Part shown: positions 49,201 to 60,325 of the stretch, piece after piece | Position numbering within the stretch: position 1 is the first letter of the stretch | Layout of the letters: each line of letters begins with the position of its first letter | NCBI GenBank assembly: GCA_019925105.1 | Contig: JAHGAU010000005.1 | Span: 1,116,001 to 1,180,000, forward strand | DNA from: Niebla homalea | Lineage: Eukaryota; Ascomycota; Lecanoromycetes; Lecanorales; Ramalinaceae | DNA: 64,000 bases | Reading direction: 5' to 3' | The notes under the pieces: model-generated | Told to the model about the DNA's origin: nothing | What the model saw: the letters and a program-made list of their open reading frames with translations, nothing else | Database searches by the model: none | Made by a program: the position numbers and the translations under genes

Positions 49201-50500
49201 ATAACGTTAATATTACGGTAATTTATGTATAGTTATAAGTCGTTATTAAACTTAAAAATAAAAAAAATAAAGGATTTATAAGGGGCTTTATTAAACTCAA
49301 TAAATCCTTTTTTTAAATTCTTAATAATATATTTTTTTAATTTTTAAAGCTTATAACTTAAAAGTAAATAAATATAATTCTGGGGGGGAATCCTTTCTAA
49401 AGTTAAGTTAATTTTATAATTATAGTCCCGGTATAAGGGTAGCTTATTTACCGTTATATAATTAAAAATATCCTTAAAATCGTAATATTCTATTAAAAGT
49501 TTAATTGTAATCTTATTTATAAAGGCTGCTTTTTCCGCGAAGTTATCCTTATAAATTATTATAACGGAGATATTAATTAAAATATTATTAAGGAAATTTA
49601 AATAATTAATTAAATTTATTATTAAAATATAAAAAATTTAAGTCCCTTTCTTTTTTTAAGTTTTTATAATAATATAAAAGGTTACTATATTAATAACTTT
49701 AATTAAGAAAAGCCTTTCTTCCTTAATAAATTCCGGAAAGGGAAAATTATTTAATAATTTCCTTTTTTTTTCCCGGGGCTTTAATAGCTTTAATTTTTTA
49801 CTTTTTAAAAATATATTTAAGGCTTAATAAATTAAAACTATAATCCGAAAAAACTCCGGAATAAACTTTACGTTTTAATAATCGGCCTTATTATAATTAT
49901 ATTAATTTAATATAAAGAAGATTTTATTAATTATAAAGTAAATAAATACGTAATATCGTTTTATTTAAGGTTTTTTAAGGATTATATTATATATCTTAAG
50001 CCGGGTAATAAATATAAAGGATTAACTTTTTAAATAACCTTCTATAGTTATTTGGGGATAAATTATATAAGTAATAAACCGTAAGTATTTATCCTTATAA
50101 TCTTAAATAAACTTAAATCGGAAAAGGGTTAAAAAAGAAATTTAAAGTATTACGTAAACTTATAGGATAATTTATTTATTAATAAAATAATAATTAATAA
50201 CGCTTAAATTAATTAAAAAGGATAAAAGAAAGTATTAATCTTTATAATTTATAAACCCGTTAATAATCTAAAGTTTATTATCTTAAATATTAAAGGGATC
50301 TTTAATACTTTTAATATACCCAATTATTAAAATTTAAAAGTAATACGCGTTTTTATTCCTTATAATAATTTTTATAAAGCTTAATCTTTTATTAACGGCC
50401 CGTCTAAATTATTAAATAAAGTATCTTTAAAGGTATAAAAGATTTAATTGCCTTAATTATAAGTAAGTTCTTTATTTAAGTTGGGGGCAATATAATGAAC
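46300..50500 (-). pseudogene. Gypsy-2 pol remnant (RT, RNase H, integrase)
   Basis: The minus-strand RT is clear. RLNIIAVFNKLYIYPESKDF (about 49,120 down) matches R.DI..AFN.lR...G.e. It is followed by FKYKVILFGLINNPV and then QVYLNNIIIY at 48910-48934, where the catalytic YLDD has become YLNN. About 1.7 kb further left, the integrase C-terminal core reads LLIKRLSIIITYNRIYGQQQ at about 47,280-47,215 (family: HP.TDGQ). A YPDKPG motif near 46,510 resembles the end of a chromodomain. Stops throughout; outer limits approximate. Confidence 0.82.
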
Positions 50501-52669
50501 TTAAACGGAACGCTTTTAAGTATTACCTCAGTTATATTAACGGTTAAAGTAATCGGCTTAAAAATAATTCCCTTAATAAATAAAGTATTTAACGTCCGGA
50601 AGGGAAGCTAGTTTTATAATAGCGGAAATAATTTATTGGAACTTAAATCCTCTAAAACTTTTTATTCCGTTAAAAGGTTTAAAGGAAATAATATAGGTTT
50701 TTATAATTTCTTTAATTTCCTTAATAAGGATCTTATTTAGGTTAAAAGTTTTTTATTAACGATAATATTCTGAATATTAAAAACGGTGAATCCTTTTAAA
50801 ATATATATAAGTTTTATTTAAATTATTTAAATTATAACTTCTTTAAAGGAAATTCTTATAAAGCCGGTTAAGGAATCGGATAATTAATTTATAAATTATA
50901 ATTTTTAGGTTCCTCTTAAGATTTATATACTTAAAGACCTTAATTAAACGGGTAAAATTAAAATAAAATATAATAAATTTATTCTTAATTAATATTCTTA
51001 AAGCTTAAAAATTATTAATTTAATTTTCTTTTTAATTAATGTTTTTAAAAATTTAGTTTAAGAAAATTTAAAATTCCTTAAAGATTTAAAAGCTTTAATA
51101 AAGTATTATTATCGTATTCCGTTTTTAATTATTTAAAGACTTTAAGACTTAATAATATTAGAATATAATTGACTTAAAATTATATAATTAAATATTAATC
51201 CTTATTCGTCCGGAGCTTAATAATAATATAACGTTTAAAGAAATAATATTAATTATAATCCTCCTTAATAAAAGGTTTAGGATCTTTAATTTTAATTAAC
51301 TTAAGCTTTTTATAAAAAATAAAAAATACCGTAAATCAATAAGGTAAAAAGGCTAAATTATTCCGTTAAAGATTTTTAAGCTTAATAATAAGGTTTACGT
51401 TTTAATTTTTTAATTTATAATTACGGATTTCTAATGCTTTAAGACGGTTTAAGTCTTTTAAAGGAAAAGAGTTATTATAATTTTATTATTATAAACGGGT
51501 AATTTAATTTATCTTTAATTATAAATCTTTTTTAATATTGTTTAATTCTATTTAAAGGATTTATACTTCGTTATTTACGTCCTTATAATATTATATATTA
51601 ACGTTACGTTCTTAACGTAAAAGGTTTAATTATTTTAAGAATTCTTTAAATTTCTTAAATAATAAAGATTAAGAAATAAAATAAACGTAAGTCTTTATAA
51701 GGTATAAAGTACGTTTAATTAATTTTTTCGGGATAATACTTTTTAATTTATAGTAACGCCGGTAGATAATATAGTCTTTATATCCCCCGTAATTATTATC
51801 GGAAACCGGGTTCCCGGTAATTAAGTAATCTATCGGGTCCTTATTTTTTTTATTTTATTAAGGAAAAGCCTTATCCTTAATAAATAATATTAATTAATTA
51901 AGGTCCCCTGAAAAATTACTTTATAAGTTATATTTTAACGTAAAAACCTTTAATAAAAAGGATTATTAAGGTTTATTATTTATAATCTCGGTAAATAAAA
52001 AGTAAATAAAAGGTAAATTAAAATTAAAAAGGGATAAAAGTAAATAAAAGAAAAGATTAAAAAAAGGGAAAAAGATAAGTTTTTTAATCCTTCCGTTAAA
52101 CGGATTCTATATTATAAGGGTAATATTATAAAGTAAAATAATAAAGTTTATATTATAATAAGGTTTAATACTGCTCCCCTATATTATAGAGTATTCCTTA
52201 AAGTATTTTTTCTTCCGGATATTAAATATTTTATATTATAAAGTAAGTATAAAACCAGATATTTTAATTAAAGGTTCTAAGGAAAAAAAAAAAAATAATA
52301 AATAAGGATTCTATAAACTTTTATAAACTTATTCTTAACTGGATTTATAATAGTTTTTTTAAGGTTTACTTTATTTATAGCCTTTAAATTACTTTATTAA
52401 GGTTTAACTTTTAAATTAATTCTTTATATAGCTTAATAGAATCAGTATTTACCTGTTTAAAGTTATTGTAACCTCCCGTTTTAATTATTGACGTTTTCTT
52501 ATGGCCCGTCCGGATATTAATCGCTATACGTTTAACCGTAATTACCGCCTATTTAATACCGTTTTTAACTATTAACTTATTGTCCGTTATTAGTAAATAT
52601 TATTAATAAAAGCCTTTATTTTACCTCGTTACTCTTTATAAAGGCGTAGATAGGTTAACTTTAATATAA
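50500..52669 (-). pseudogene. Gypsy-2 gag region
   Basis: Roughly 2 kb between pol and the 5' LTR on the minus strand, AT-rich and fully RIP-mutated. By position it is leader plus gag and protease. I found no convincing zinc knuckle or capsid motif, so the call rests on position alone. Confidence 0.45.
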
Positions 52670-52885
52670 TATTAAAGTATAAGCCCCTTTAAGGTAATTA
52701 TAAGGTAAAGGGTATATTACGTATAATTAAAGACATTAAAGTATAGAGGTGTAGGAGTGAAGGGGCTGAAGGCCCTAATATACCCAGTCGGTGACACTCC
52801 TGGGTGCCGGACTAACCCCGGGCTTGGCCCGGGATAGGCCCGGTAGGGCCTACTCCTGAGTTACCAACACCCCTGAACCCTGACA
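52670..52885 (-). repeat. Gypsy-2 5' LTR
   Basis: A 216-bp partner of 45652-45867. The first 60 bp (tattaaagtataagcc...) carry more TA than the other copy, while the rest is nearly unmutated and ends ccctgaca, preserving the CA terminus. The agctt duplication follows. Confidence 0.97.
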
Positions 52886-54360
52886 AGCTTAAAGCTTTTA
52901 AAGAGAAGGGTATATAGGAAGAGGTTTTACTTAAGTATATTGAAAAAGCGGATAAAATATTAATACCTATTATTTAAATATTTAAATATAAATTTAATAA
53001 TAAAGAGTATCTTATTAAGTATAAAGCTAAACTTTATATAAAGGGTGATTTATAAAAGACCGATTAAGATATATTTGCCGCCACCCTAATAATTAAGGTT
53101 CTTAGGGTACTTATGGTTATAGTAACCATATTCAATTTGGATATAAGATAATAAAACGCTATTAATATGTTTATTAATAACGAAATAGACGAGTTTATAT
53201 ATATTAAAATATTAGAAGGGTATAAGAATAAAGGTTTATTTTTCCTACTTTAAGTTTTATATAAGTTTAAATAATTACCAACTTTATAATTTAAAAATTT
53301 CTTAAAAACCCTAACGGATTTAAACTTAAAGTAAATCCCGGACATTAAATATCTTTTTATTAATAACTATATAATGGTTTTCTTCTTTATAAATAATATT
53401 ATCGTTATTTACGATCGTAAGTATAATTAAAAAGTAAACAACTTTTAAAGTAAATTCTTTAAAGTCTATAAAATAAAAAACCTAGGTAAAATAAAGTGGT
53501 TTTTAGGTATAAAAATAATATAAGATCGATTAAGTTAAGAAATCCATTTATATTAAGATAGCTATATTAATAAGCTTACGGCAAAATTCAATATTATAAT
53601 AGGTCGTACTCTTGAAGTACCTTTATGGAATACCGAACCTTTTATTAAAAATACCGGGTAAGTTTTACCTTAAAAGATAGGTTATATATATTAATAATTT
53701 ATTAACTTTATTAACTTTACGGCCGTTATTATAAGGATAGATATTATATACTTAACGTTTAAGTTATTTAAGTTTTTTATAAATCCGTTAAAATAAAACT
53801 TAAAAGTAATTATAAGGGTATTATAATACCTTATATATATTAAGTATTATATTATTATATATAACGGGAAAATTATTAATCCATATACCGTTTTTATAAT
53901 ATCCTTAAATACGTTATTTATTAATAATTTCGAGATATAATATAACTTATAAAGCTATATCTTTAAGCTTTTTAAAAGCTTAATCGACTAGAAAGTAATA
54001 AAATAAAAAACGGTAATAATAAGCTTTATTAAAGCTAAATTCTTCGGCTTTATTTTTATAAGAAAAAAGCTAATATAATAAAACCGTTTCTTTAAGTTAA
54101 TTATATTAGATTTATCTTACTTATTAAAGATTAAATATAATAATACTTAAATAATCTATATAGTTTAAGGGATAAACTCTTAGTTTATTATAAAATTCCG
54201 TTATATAAATATATATTATTATTAATTACGATAAGAATATTAGAAGAAAACGATTAATATTAAGTATATTAACGGACGGCCTTATAAAAGCTTCATTATT
54301 ATAAAAATATAAAGAATTCATAAAACTCTTAAGTCTTAAAGACGATAAACCTTAAAACCC
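52886..54360 (+). pseudogene. Copia-3 reverse transcriptase / RNase H remnant
   Basis: Plus-strand continuation of the linker at 45646. Translation in order: KAFKEKGI(stop)EEVL, then IFKYKFNNKEYLIKYKAKLYIKGDL (family: WVFKYK...KARLVARGD.Q), then FINNEIDEFIYIKILEGYKNKG at about 53,170-53,245 (AF.N..LDE.IYM..PEGY). VFFFINNIIVIYDRKY at 53375-53420 replaces YVDD with INN. The RNase H motif SFIKAKFFGFIF at about 54,022 corresponds to SSTEAEF. The C-terminus reads NGRLIKASL...KYKEFIKLLSLKDDK near 54,340. Stops stand at former Gln and Trp codons. Only pol is present; gag and the 5' LTR are missing. Confidence 0.92.
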
Positions 54361-54792
54361 TATATTATAATATAACTTAATAAAACCCCGGAAACGTCGT
54401 TTTTAAAAGATTTAACTCTTAAAAAATTACGACTATAAACCGGGTATACGATAATTTTTCCGGGTTCATTTATTTTCACGATTTTATTAATTTTAACTTT
54501 TTTTAACGTATATTTAGTAATAATTATTTAATAAAATTACTTAAGTTAATACCCGGAGCTTAATTAAGTATATATAAAGCTCCGGAATAACTTAAAATAT
54601 AAAGGTTTTATTATTATTATTGCTCTTAAAGTTACCGATTTTTCTTAACTTTTTAATTTCTTAAAACGTTAAATTTAAGCCGCATTTTTTACCTATAATA
54701 ATTACGGTATATTAGTAATTAAGAAATAACTATAATAAGGGTATTTAGGATCTATATTATTACCATAATGATATCACGATCCTAAGGGGGTA
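54361..54792 (+). other. Copia-3 3' untranslated region and polypurine tract
   Basis: Non-coding stretch between the end of RNase H and the LTR. The purine run aaggggg at 54784-54790 is the likely polypurine tract. Just before it an 8-bp inverted repeat, ttaggatc (54745-54752) and gatcctaa (54778-54785), encloses 25 bp. Nothing else recognised. Confidence 0.65.
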
Positions 54793-55045
54793 TATTAGCT
54801 TAGGTATAGGCATAATAATAATATTGTATAAAGTGTTATTAAGCCGTTATACGACGGTTCTAAGATATTATTATAATACGTATAGATATTATTACCTGGC
54901 CGTACATCTTATATTACCTAGGTATTTCATACAGATAGCACTATGCTTCCTAAATAGATCATCTGCAATAGACATATATATCATCCATTCTCATGCGTCC
55001 TTACGTCTGACATATAATGTTATAAAGCTATTAATCAAGTGGGAG
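54793..55045 (+). repeat. Copia-3 3' LTR (probably interrupted)
   Basis: Begins tattagcttagg (from TGTTAGC) immediately after the polypurine tract, the expected place for the 3' LTR. The right part is little affected by RIP (catacagatagcactatgc, ctgcaatagacatata). No second copy is in the window, so the end cannot be fixed; the next element starts at 55046. The open frame at 54824-55051 lies in this LTR and is probably not a gene. Confidence 0.6.
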
Positions 55046-55183
55046 TATTAGAAGTGCAGAAGGTAAAGACCTCGGCTATTACCAAAAGGGGGCTAGTTTA
55101 CTTCCTGGACTTCTTATAGATAGATATCGCTTAGCACCTTACATAGTACTCAACTAAGCAAGTTACACCCTACCATTTCAACA
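55046..55183. repeat. Left LTR of the small LTR element
   Basis: 138 bp, nearly identical to 56285-56422 over gacctcggctattaccaaaa, ttcctggacttct and atagatagatatcgcttagc. It keeps many CA dinucleotides at its right end (ccctaccatttcaaca) where the other copy is mutated. Confidence 0.93.
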
Positions 55184-56284
55184 AAATATTAATTAAAAAG
55201 AAGATTAAATTAAAAATTTTTAGGCCTTAAAAATATTTAATAAAGATGAATTTATAATATTTTACCTCAATTTTAACCACTTAATTAAAGTTTTTAAGTA
55301 CGTAAATCTTTAGAAAAACTTAAAAATTATAATCTAGAAATTAATTACTTAATTCTTTAATTAACTTTATAAAAATCTTCTTTAAGGAAGCTATAACTTA
55401 AATAATTTCCAAAAAACCCGAATATACTTTAAAAAGATAAACCGTTCCTAACGTTCAGAATATTATTACTAATAAAAAACCTTTAAGTTTAATAAAGTTC
55501 TTATTAAGGAAATTAAGGAAATTATAAGAACTTATATTACTTCCTTTAAACTTAGGGGTAAAATAAAAGGTTTTAAAAGGTCCGGTTTCCGATAAATTAT
55601 TCTTATTATCGTGAAGTTAACCTTCCTATTTAACGTTAAATACTTTATTTACCTATGGCGGCGGCGATATATTTATACGTCGGCGTCGTTTAGGGTATTA
55701 TACGCGCTATATCGGCGATATAGTACTTAAGTTTACGTATAACGCGTTTACGATAAGATTAAAAGTATTAATACTTATAGGAATTCTTTTTACTTTTAGC
55801 CTTTCTTTAATTAGGCGTTTCTGAATAATTAAAAATATTTTATAAAAAATAAAATAATTATATATAAATAAATTCTTAATCTATTATTCCTTTTAATATT
55901 ATTTATTCGAAATAAGTTAATTTATTAAAAGCTTATTACCTTCTTATTTATCATTAAGGGAACATAAAAACTTTAATAAGTTAACTAAAAAAGGAATAAA
56001 TTAAAGATTTAAAAAGGTAAAAATCCCGTTAAAAGGTTTTCTTAAAAAATTTAAATATTTATATAAATTAAAGAATATTATATAAAATAATCTAAAGTTA
56101 TTACGTTTAAATAAATATTCATAATTAATTATAAATACTTAAAGTTATCGTATAAAATTTGAGTTTTCTTAAGCCTTTAATATTATTAATAAACGGGAAA
56201 TTAATAGTTAATTAAAAAATAATAAAAATAATATATTATTAAAAGTATTTTTATATAAGGATAAGTTATAATTTAATATTAAAG

Positions 56285-56422
56285 TGTCAGAAGTGCAGAA
56301 GGCAAAGACCTCGGCTATTACCAAAAGGGGGCTAGCCTACTTCCTGGACTTCTCATAGATAGATATCGCTTAGCACCTTATATAGTACTTAATTAAGCAA
56401 GTTATACCTTATTATTTTAATA
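56285..56422. repeat. Right LTR of the small LTR element
   Basis: 138-bp partner of 55046-55183. The left half is unmutated (tgtcagaagtgcagaaggca) and the right half RIP-mutated (ccttattattttaata). The two copies show opposite ends protected, evidence of independent mutation after insertion. Confidence 0.93.
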
Positions 56423-56867
56423 GGTTATAAGCCCGGCTTATATACTTATTACTGCGCTTAATAATTAATAAGCCTTAATAACGATAGCTTAAATACCTTA
56501 AGAGCTATACCATCGCTTTACCAGTATTGCAACGGCTCCTATTATTACTATAATTACTATAATTACTTAATAGTCCTATCGATTTAGGCCTTAATTACCT
56601 GAAAATAAGGAGGCTAAGACGGAAAATAAGAAGGCTGGGACGCCACCCAGCCTGAAACTATTATCTATACGTAGACCGTAGGGTATAGTAACCCTATATA
56701 CCGATCTACGCGTACGCTATAAGGGTATAATAATACCTACAAAACCGTTAAATCGGCGGATCCCTAATAAATGCGCTAATACCCCTAAAAAACAAAGGGA
56801 AACGTTTATTTATTATTAAGGCGACTAAAGCGGCCCATAAAGCCTATTATCGCGTATACCTAGCCTC
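56423..56867. other. Unassigned sequence between LTR element and MULE
   Basis: About 445 bp, moderately RIP-mutated, with no coding frame. It holds a direct repeat of 21-bp period (gaaaataaggaggctaagac at 56601-56620 and gaaaataagaaggctgggac at 56622-56641). An inverted repeat, cgtaga at 56670-56675 with tctacg at 56705-56710, encloses a second inner pair (agggt/accct). It may be the rest of the Copia-3 LTR or older target DNA. Confidence 0.5.
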
Positions 56868-56875
56868 TTAATTAA

Positions 56876-57013
56876 GAGTCCGCCTACACGTACACCCTTT
56901 TTGTCTGCATATACACCCTCCATTTGTCTGCATATACACCGTCGATTTATCTGCATATATACCCTTTTTTAACGGGTATATTGAATAATTCCCGAGGTAT
57001 TTCTTAGTATAGT
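56876..57013 (+). repeat. MULE left terminal inverted repeat
   Basis: Pairs with 59588-59726. The outer 95 bp contain three tandem 23-bp units built on gtctgcatatacacc. The inner part (cgggtatattgaataattcc, then cgaggtatttcttagtatag) matches the other end except for TG-to-TA changes. Confidence 0.93.
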
Positions 57014-57333
57014 AAAAGGATTTAAGAGCACTTTATAATATATTAAAGGGTCTTTATTCAGAATTTACGTATATTATTATATATATTACCACGGTAATAA
57101 CGAGTATATTAACTAGGTTATATAGGTAATTCCGGAAATAGTAAATAAATAGATAATATGTTAAGGACTGCGATAAGATTAAAAGGACGTTTAATTATTA
57201 AGAAACAGGTATATATAGATTTACCTACCCTTACTACCTTACCTTTACTATAAGTAAACCGAGTTAAAAGGGCTCGATTGCGACGGTTTCCGGGCCTTTT
57301 ACTAAATAGTTACTTTTTCCCTTTTAAGTTTAG

Positions 57334-57404
57334 GCTTACTCTTAATGGCTTACTCCTAACGGCTTACTCTTAATAACTTACTCTTAACGGCTGGCTCTTA
57401 AACG
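57334..57404. repeat. 14-bp minisatellite inside the MULE
   Basis: Five consecutive copies of a 14-bp unit (gcttactcttaatg, gcttactcctaacg and variants; the last is 15 bp). The unit is not a multiple of three, so it is unlikely to be coding. It lies near the 3' end of the minus-strand transposase. Confidence 0.85.
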
Positions 57405-57699
57405 ACGGGGTGGTTAACTTAATAACCTATTACCCCTTATCCATATCGTAATAAAGTAAGTTTAACTTTACTTTTATAAACTTACTTCTTAAGCGTCGAT
57501 CTTAACGTTTTTTTCCTTATAAATAATTTAAGAAACTATAATAATGAACCTTAAAGTTATTCCGCCGGTAACTTTATTACGCAAAGTTATCGTCTTACTT
57601 ATATAACCTCACTACCCGTTTTATTTATAATGAGTTAATTAAGTTAATTAAAGTAATAACGGTATATAAGCCTATAAACGTTATTTAACGCGTTTAAAT

Positions 57700-59460
57700 T
57701 TAGACGGTTTACGGCGGGTAAAACGTTCGAACTCTTCCTCTTAATGAGTACGTTTTTATAAAGGTATAATTACGGAGCCTTAAAATCTCCCTTTTTCCCT
57801 ATTTATAAGGGGCTCTTATATACGTAATAATGGATTAATATTCCTATTATTACTTATTCGATTACCGTTTTCGTTTTATAAATATTAAGTATTATAAAAC
57901 GTTAACTTATTATAACGTTAATAAAAGTAAAAGTCGTCCAATTATAAAAGCTTTAATATAATTACGAAATATACTTTAATACGATAACTATAAGGGATTC
58001 CTATATATTTTATATATAAATTTATATACGTAAATATATTATCTTTAATTATAACGTATTAAAGAAATACCTTTTTTAATATCTAAAATAATATCTTAAT
58101 AAGGACGTTACGTAGGAAAAACGCTTTATAAGAGATCTGTAAAGTTATTTTTATACGATTTATAATTTTATTATAATTAAATCTTTTACGTTTAAGTAAT
58201 TTATCGATACTATTAACGACGTAAGTTAAATCGCCGATTAAGTTAAATAACGTCAATTTAAGCTTCGTATAAAAGCTTTTATTACGCGACGTACTCGTAT
58301 TACCGAAGTATAAATAACGATCTATATAATACTTAATAAATATACGTTTCTAAGGGAAAATCTAGATATTATCCAGGTAAACGGTAATATTAAAGGGATA
58401 ATTATCTCTTATACGGTTTTAAAAAGCATTAAGATCGGCTTCTATATAAGTATAAATAAGCTAATTCCATTATTTAATAAAAACATCCTACGTTTTATTA
58501 TCGGTAAAATATTTTTTACAATTTATAAGTACGTTCTTATTAATATATTATATATAAAATAAGTATTTTATAGTTAAAAATACCCTTTTAAGTTAACTTA
58601 TATATTTAATCTCGCGATCGGTAATAATATAATTTAAATTTAATACCTTAACATAATAAAGGAGCTCTCGTAATTACTTTAAAGCCCAGTAATAATTATC
58701 CGGTTCCTTTTATCGCAAAAAATAAAAGGTTAGGTAATAAATAATATTAAGATTTATAATACCCGTAATTATTAATAATAGTATTTTATATCTATTAATT
58801 TTATAAGTATAATCCATTAAAATTATACTTTAAAATTGCTTTATAAAGAGATAGGTAAATAGTTTAAAAAAGAAAAAATAAATAATATACTTATTTACGT
58901 CTTTAAAATATTAAATCTATTAATTATTAGCCTATAGAAACTATAAAAGTACTTATATAAATATATTAAAGCTAAGGGTATAATAATAAATTACTTACTT
59001 TTAATTCCTAATATCCTTATTAATAAAGGACGGATTTTCTTTATTTTAATTATTATAAAACCGATTTACTATCTTTAACGGCGTTAAACTTAACTTTATC
59101 TTTACGGCTATATACTTTATAATTTTTAAAGTTATAATTAAAGTTCGAAATAATGAATAAACTATAAGGGGAGTAAATATATAATTATATATAGCGTCCT
59201 TAACTTTAAGGGCCCAATCGCCCACTTAAGTAATTATTATAATATACTATAAGGTCGCTTTAAATAAATACTTATTTAACCGTAAGCCTCCGTATATACG
59301 CTTTTAGTTATAAACCGCGAGGATTTTATTACCGTGATTATACCGGAGCCAGATCTTCCTCTTAATACCGTACTTAAGGTTCTTCTTTAAGCGAGTTATA
59401 ATTATAGTATAGCTATAATTAAAAGCCCACTCTTATACTTAACGAATAAGGTAATCTTTA
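57700..59460 (-). pseudogene. MULE transposase remnant
   Basis: Minus-strand DDE transposase of the MULE type; limits approximate. ILMDYTYKINRYKILLLIITG begins at 58823 (family: LLDATYKTN...PLL...G), with the first catalytic Asp codon at 58812-58814. It continues EPDNYYWALKQLRELLYYV, then IITDREIKYIS at about 58,628-58,600, which holds the second catalytic Asp. KRVFLTIKYLFYIQYINKNVLINC at 58,590-58,518 corresponds to the VFP...LLC.WHI.KNV block, with Cys and His lost. The N-terminal zinc-binding region probably lies at 59,400-59,200 (RKIWLRYNHGNKI). Gln and Trp codons are stops. Confidence 0.85.
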
Positions 59461-59587
59461 AACGTATTAGTTATGTTATTAAGAGGTGATATAAGATCCA
59501 TAGTACTGGTAGTAATGGTAATAATGGTAAGAATATATATACAGATACGGGGGACGCGTTATTTAAACTTTACCAAAAAGTTCTCCC

Positions 59588-59726
59588 ACTGTACTGAGAA
59601 ATACCTCGGGAATTACTCAATATACCCGCTAAAAAAGGGGTGTATATACAGACAAATCGACGGTGTATATGCAGACAAATTGACGGTGTACATGCAGACA
59701 AAAAGGGTGTACGTGTAGGCGGACTC
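59588..59726 (-). repeat. MULE right terminal inverted repeat
   Basis: Reverse complement of 56876-57013, with three gtctgcat(a/g)tacaccgtc-type 23-bp units, almost free of RIP. The apparent open frame at 59473-59718 runs through this repeat and is not a gene. Confidence 0.93.
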
Positions 59727-59734
59727 TTAATTAA

Positions 59735-60300
59735 GCCAGCCACTTAATTTAAGCTATTATTATTCCAGCTTTATACTGAAGTTCATCCCAGCCACCGTAC
59801 TGAAGTTCAAGCATAAAGAGAAGCAAGATGCCCACTTCCAGGGCTCTTTCCTCTTTATTAAAATCATTAAAACTCAGATCAATTACAGCTCCATTTCCAG
59901 GGGCTCTTCACCAAGATCTTTATGATCCATACGTTCCACCACTTCAGCCCGCAATTGAACTATCTGTACCTGAACAACGTTCCCTTGCCCGGCGTATCAT
60001 ATATACTCTATAAGCTTTACGCCTTAAACGGTCCGTTAGGATTAAGAAGCTCTATTACCCATTATCAGCCCCTAAATTATGGTTTTTATTAAGAAGAAAC
60101 TCCGGGCCCGTTATTATTTACTTTATAAAACGTTCCGTTTTATACGTATATTATTCAGGAAAGCTATAGTCTTAAAAAATAACGATTTAAAGTATTATTT
60201 ATTATTATCGTTATTTAAGTTATCCCTATTTAAGGGCTTAATATTATTATTTATAATCCCGTCGCCTTTTAATAACGAAGATCTCTTTAATCTTTAAGCT
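59735..60300 (+). other. Low-RIP island with a short unrecognised open frame
   Basis: From 59735 to about 60013 the sequence keeps CA/TG freely; beyond that it becomes RIP-mutated within a few tens of bases. A plus-strand frame from ATG at 59828 encodes 61 residues (MPTSRALSSLLKSLKLRSIT... PEQRSLARRIIYTL). It stops at a TAA that could be a mutated CAA, after which the frame stays open to about 60,165 (ALRLKRSVRIKKLYYPLS, LWFLLRRNSGP). A direct repeat, tactgaagttca, is at 59773-59784 and 59797-59808. I do not recognise the protein. It could be a host gene fragment, or the 5' part of Copia-4 or another element. Confidence 0.4.
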
Positions 60301-60325
60301 AAATTATTATTATTATTATTATTAT
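60301..60325. repeat. TTA microsatellite, left part
   Basis: Short run of (tta)n immediately left of LINE G and continuous with the long run at 60539. The last 13 bp serve as the left target duplication of LINE G. Confidence 0.85.

Larger units (their letters stand above)
45652..52885 (-). mobile_element. Gypsy-2: Ty3/gypsy element inside Copia-3
   Basis: 7,234 bp with 216-bp LTRs at 45652-45867 and 52670-52885 and an exact 5-bp duplication, agctt, at 45647-45651 and 52886-52890. The polypurine tract (ten C on the plus strand, 45871-45880) abuts the left LTR, giving minus orientation. Minus-strand RT and integrase remnants confirm gypsy order, with RT to the right of integrase. LTRs and the adjacent 3' untranslated region are almost free of RIP, whereas the interior is saturated. 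It is not related to Gypsy-1 by LTR sequence or length. Confidence 0.95.
55046..56422. mobile_element. Small LTR element (1.38 kb), non-autonomous
   Basis: Two 138-bp direct repeats (55046-55183 and 56285-56422) starting TGTCAGAAG or tattagaag and ending caaca or taata. The interior is 1,101 bp with no gag or pol motif that I can read, so it is too short to be autonomous. The bases flanking the pair do not match (gggag against ggtta), so it may have arisen by recombination or lost its duplication. Orientation unknown. A CG-rich patch at 55,655-55,750 keeps CpG but little CpA. Confidence 0.7.
56876..59726 (-). mobile_element. Mutator-like DNA transposon (MULE) with long inverted repeats
   Basis: 2,851 bp bounded by inverted repeats of about 139 bp (56876-57013 and 59588-59726) that start gagtccgcctacacgtacac. 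Flanks show ttaattaa on both sides (56868-56875 and 59727-59734), an 8-bp duplication or a palindromic target. The minus-strand interior encodes a MULE-type transposase remnant. Long inverted repeats plus this transposase fit the Mutator superfamily, whose usual duplication is 8-11 bp. Outer repeats are unmutated, the interior RIP-mutated with stops, so it is inactive. Confidence 0.9.

Noticed and set aside
54824..55051. 75-codon open frame with a TATA-like upstream region
   Set aside because: It lies in the Copia-3 LTR and ends in the next LTR; codon use shows no coding bias and no homologue is recognisable.
56876..57013. The 23-bp repeats in the inverted repeat considered as a CRISPR-like array
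   Set aside because: The units are directly adjacent without unique spacers, occur in mirror image at the other end, and lie in a eukaryotic transposon.
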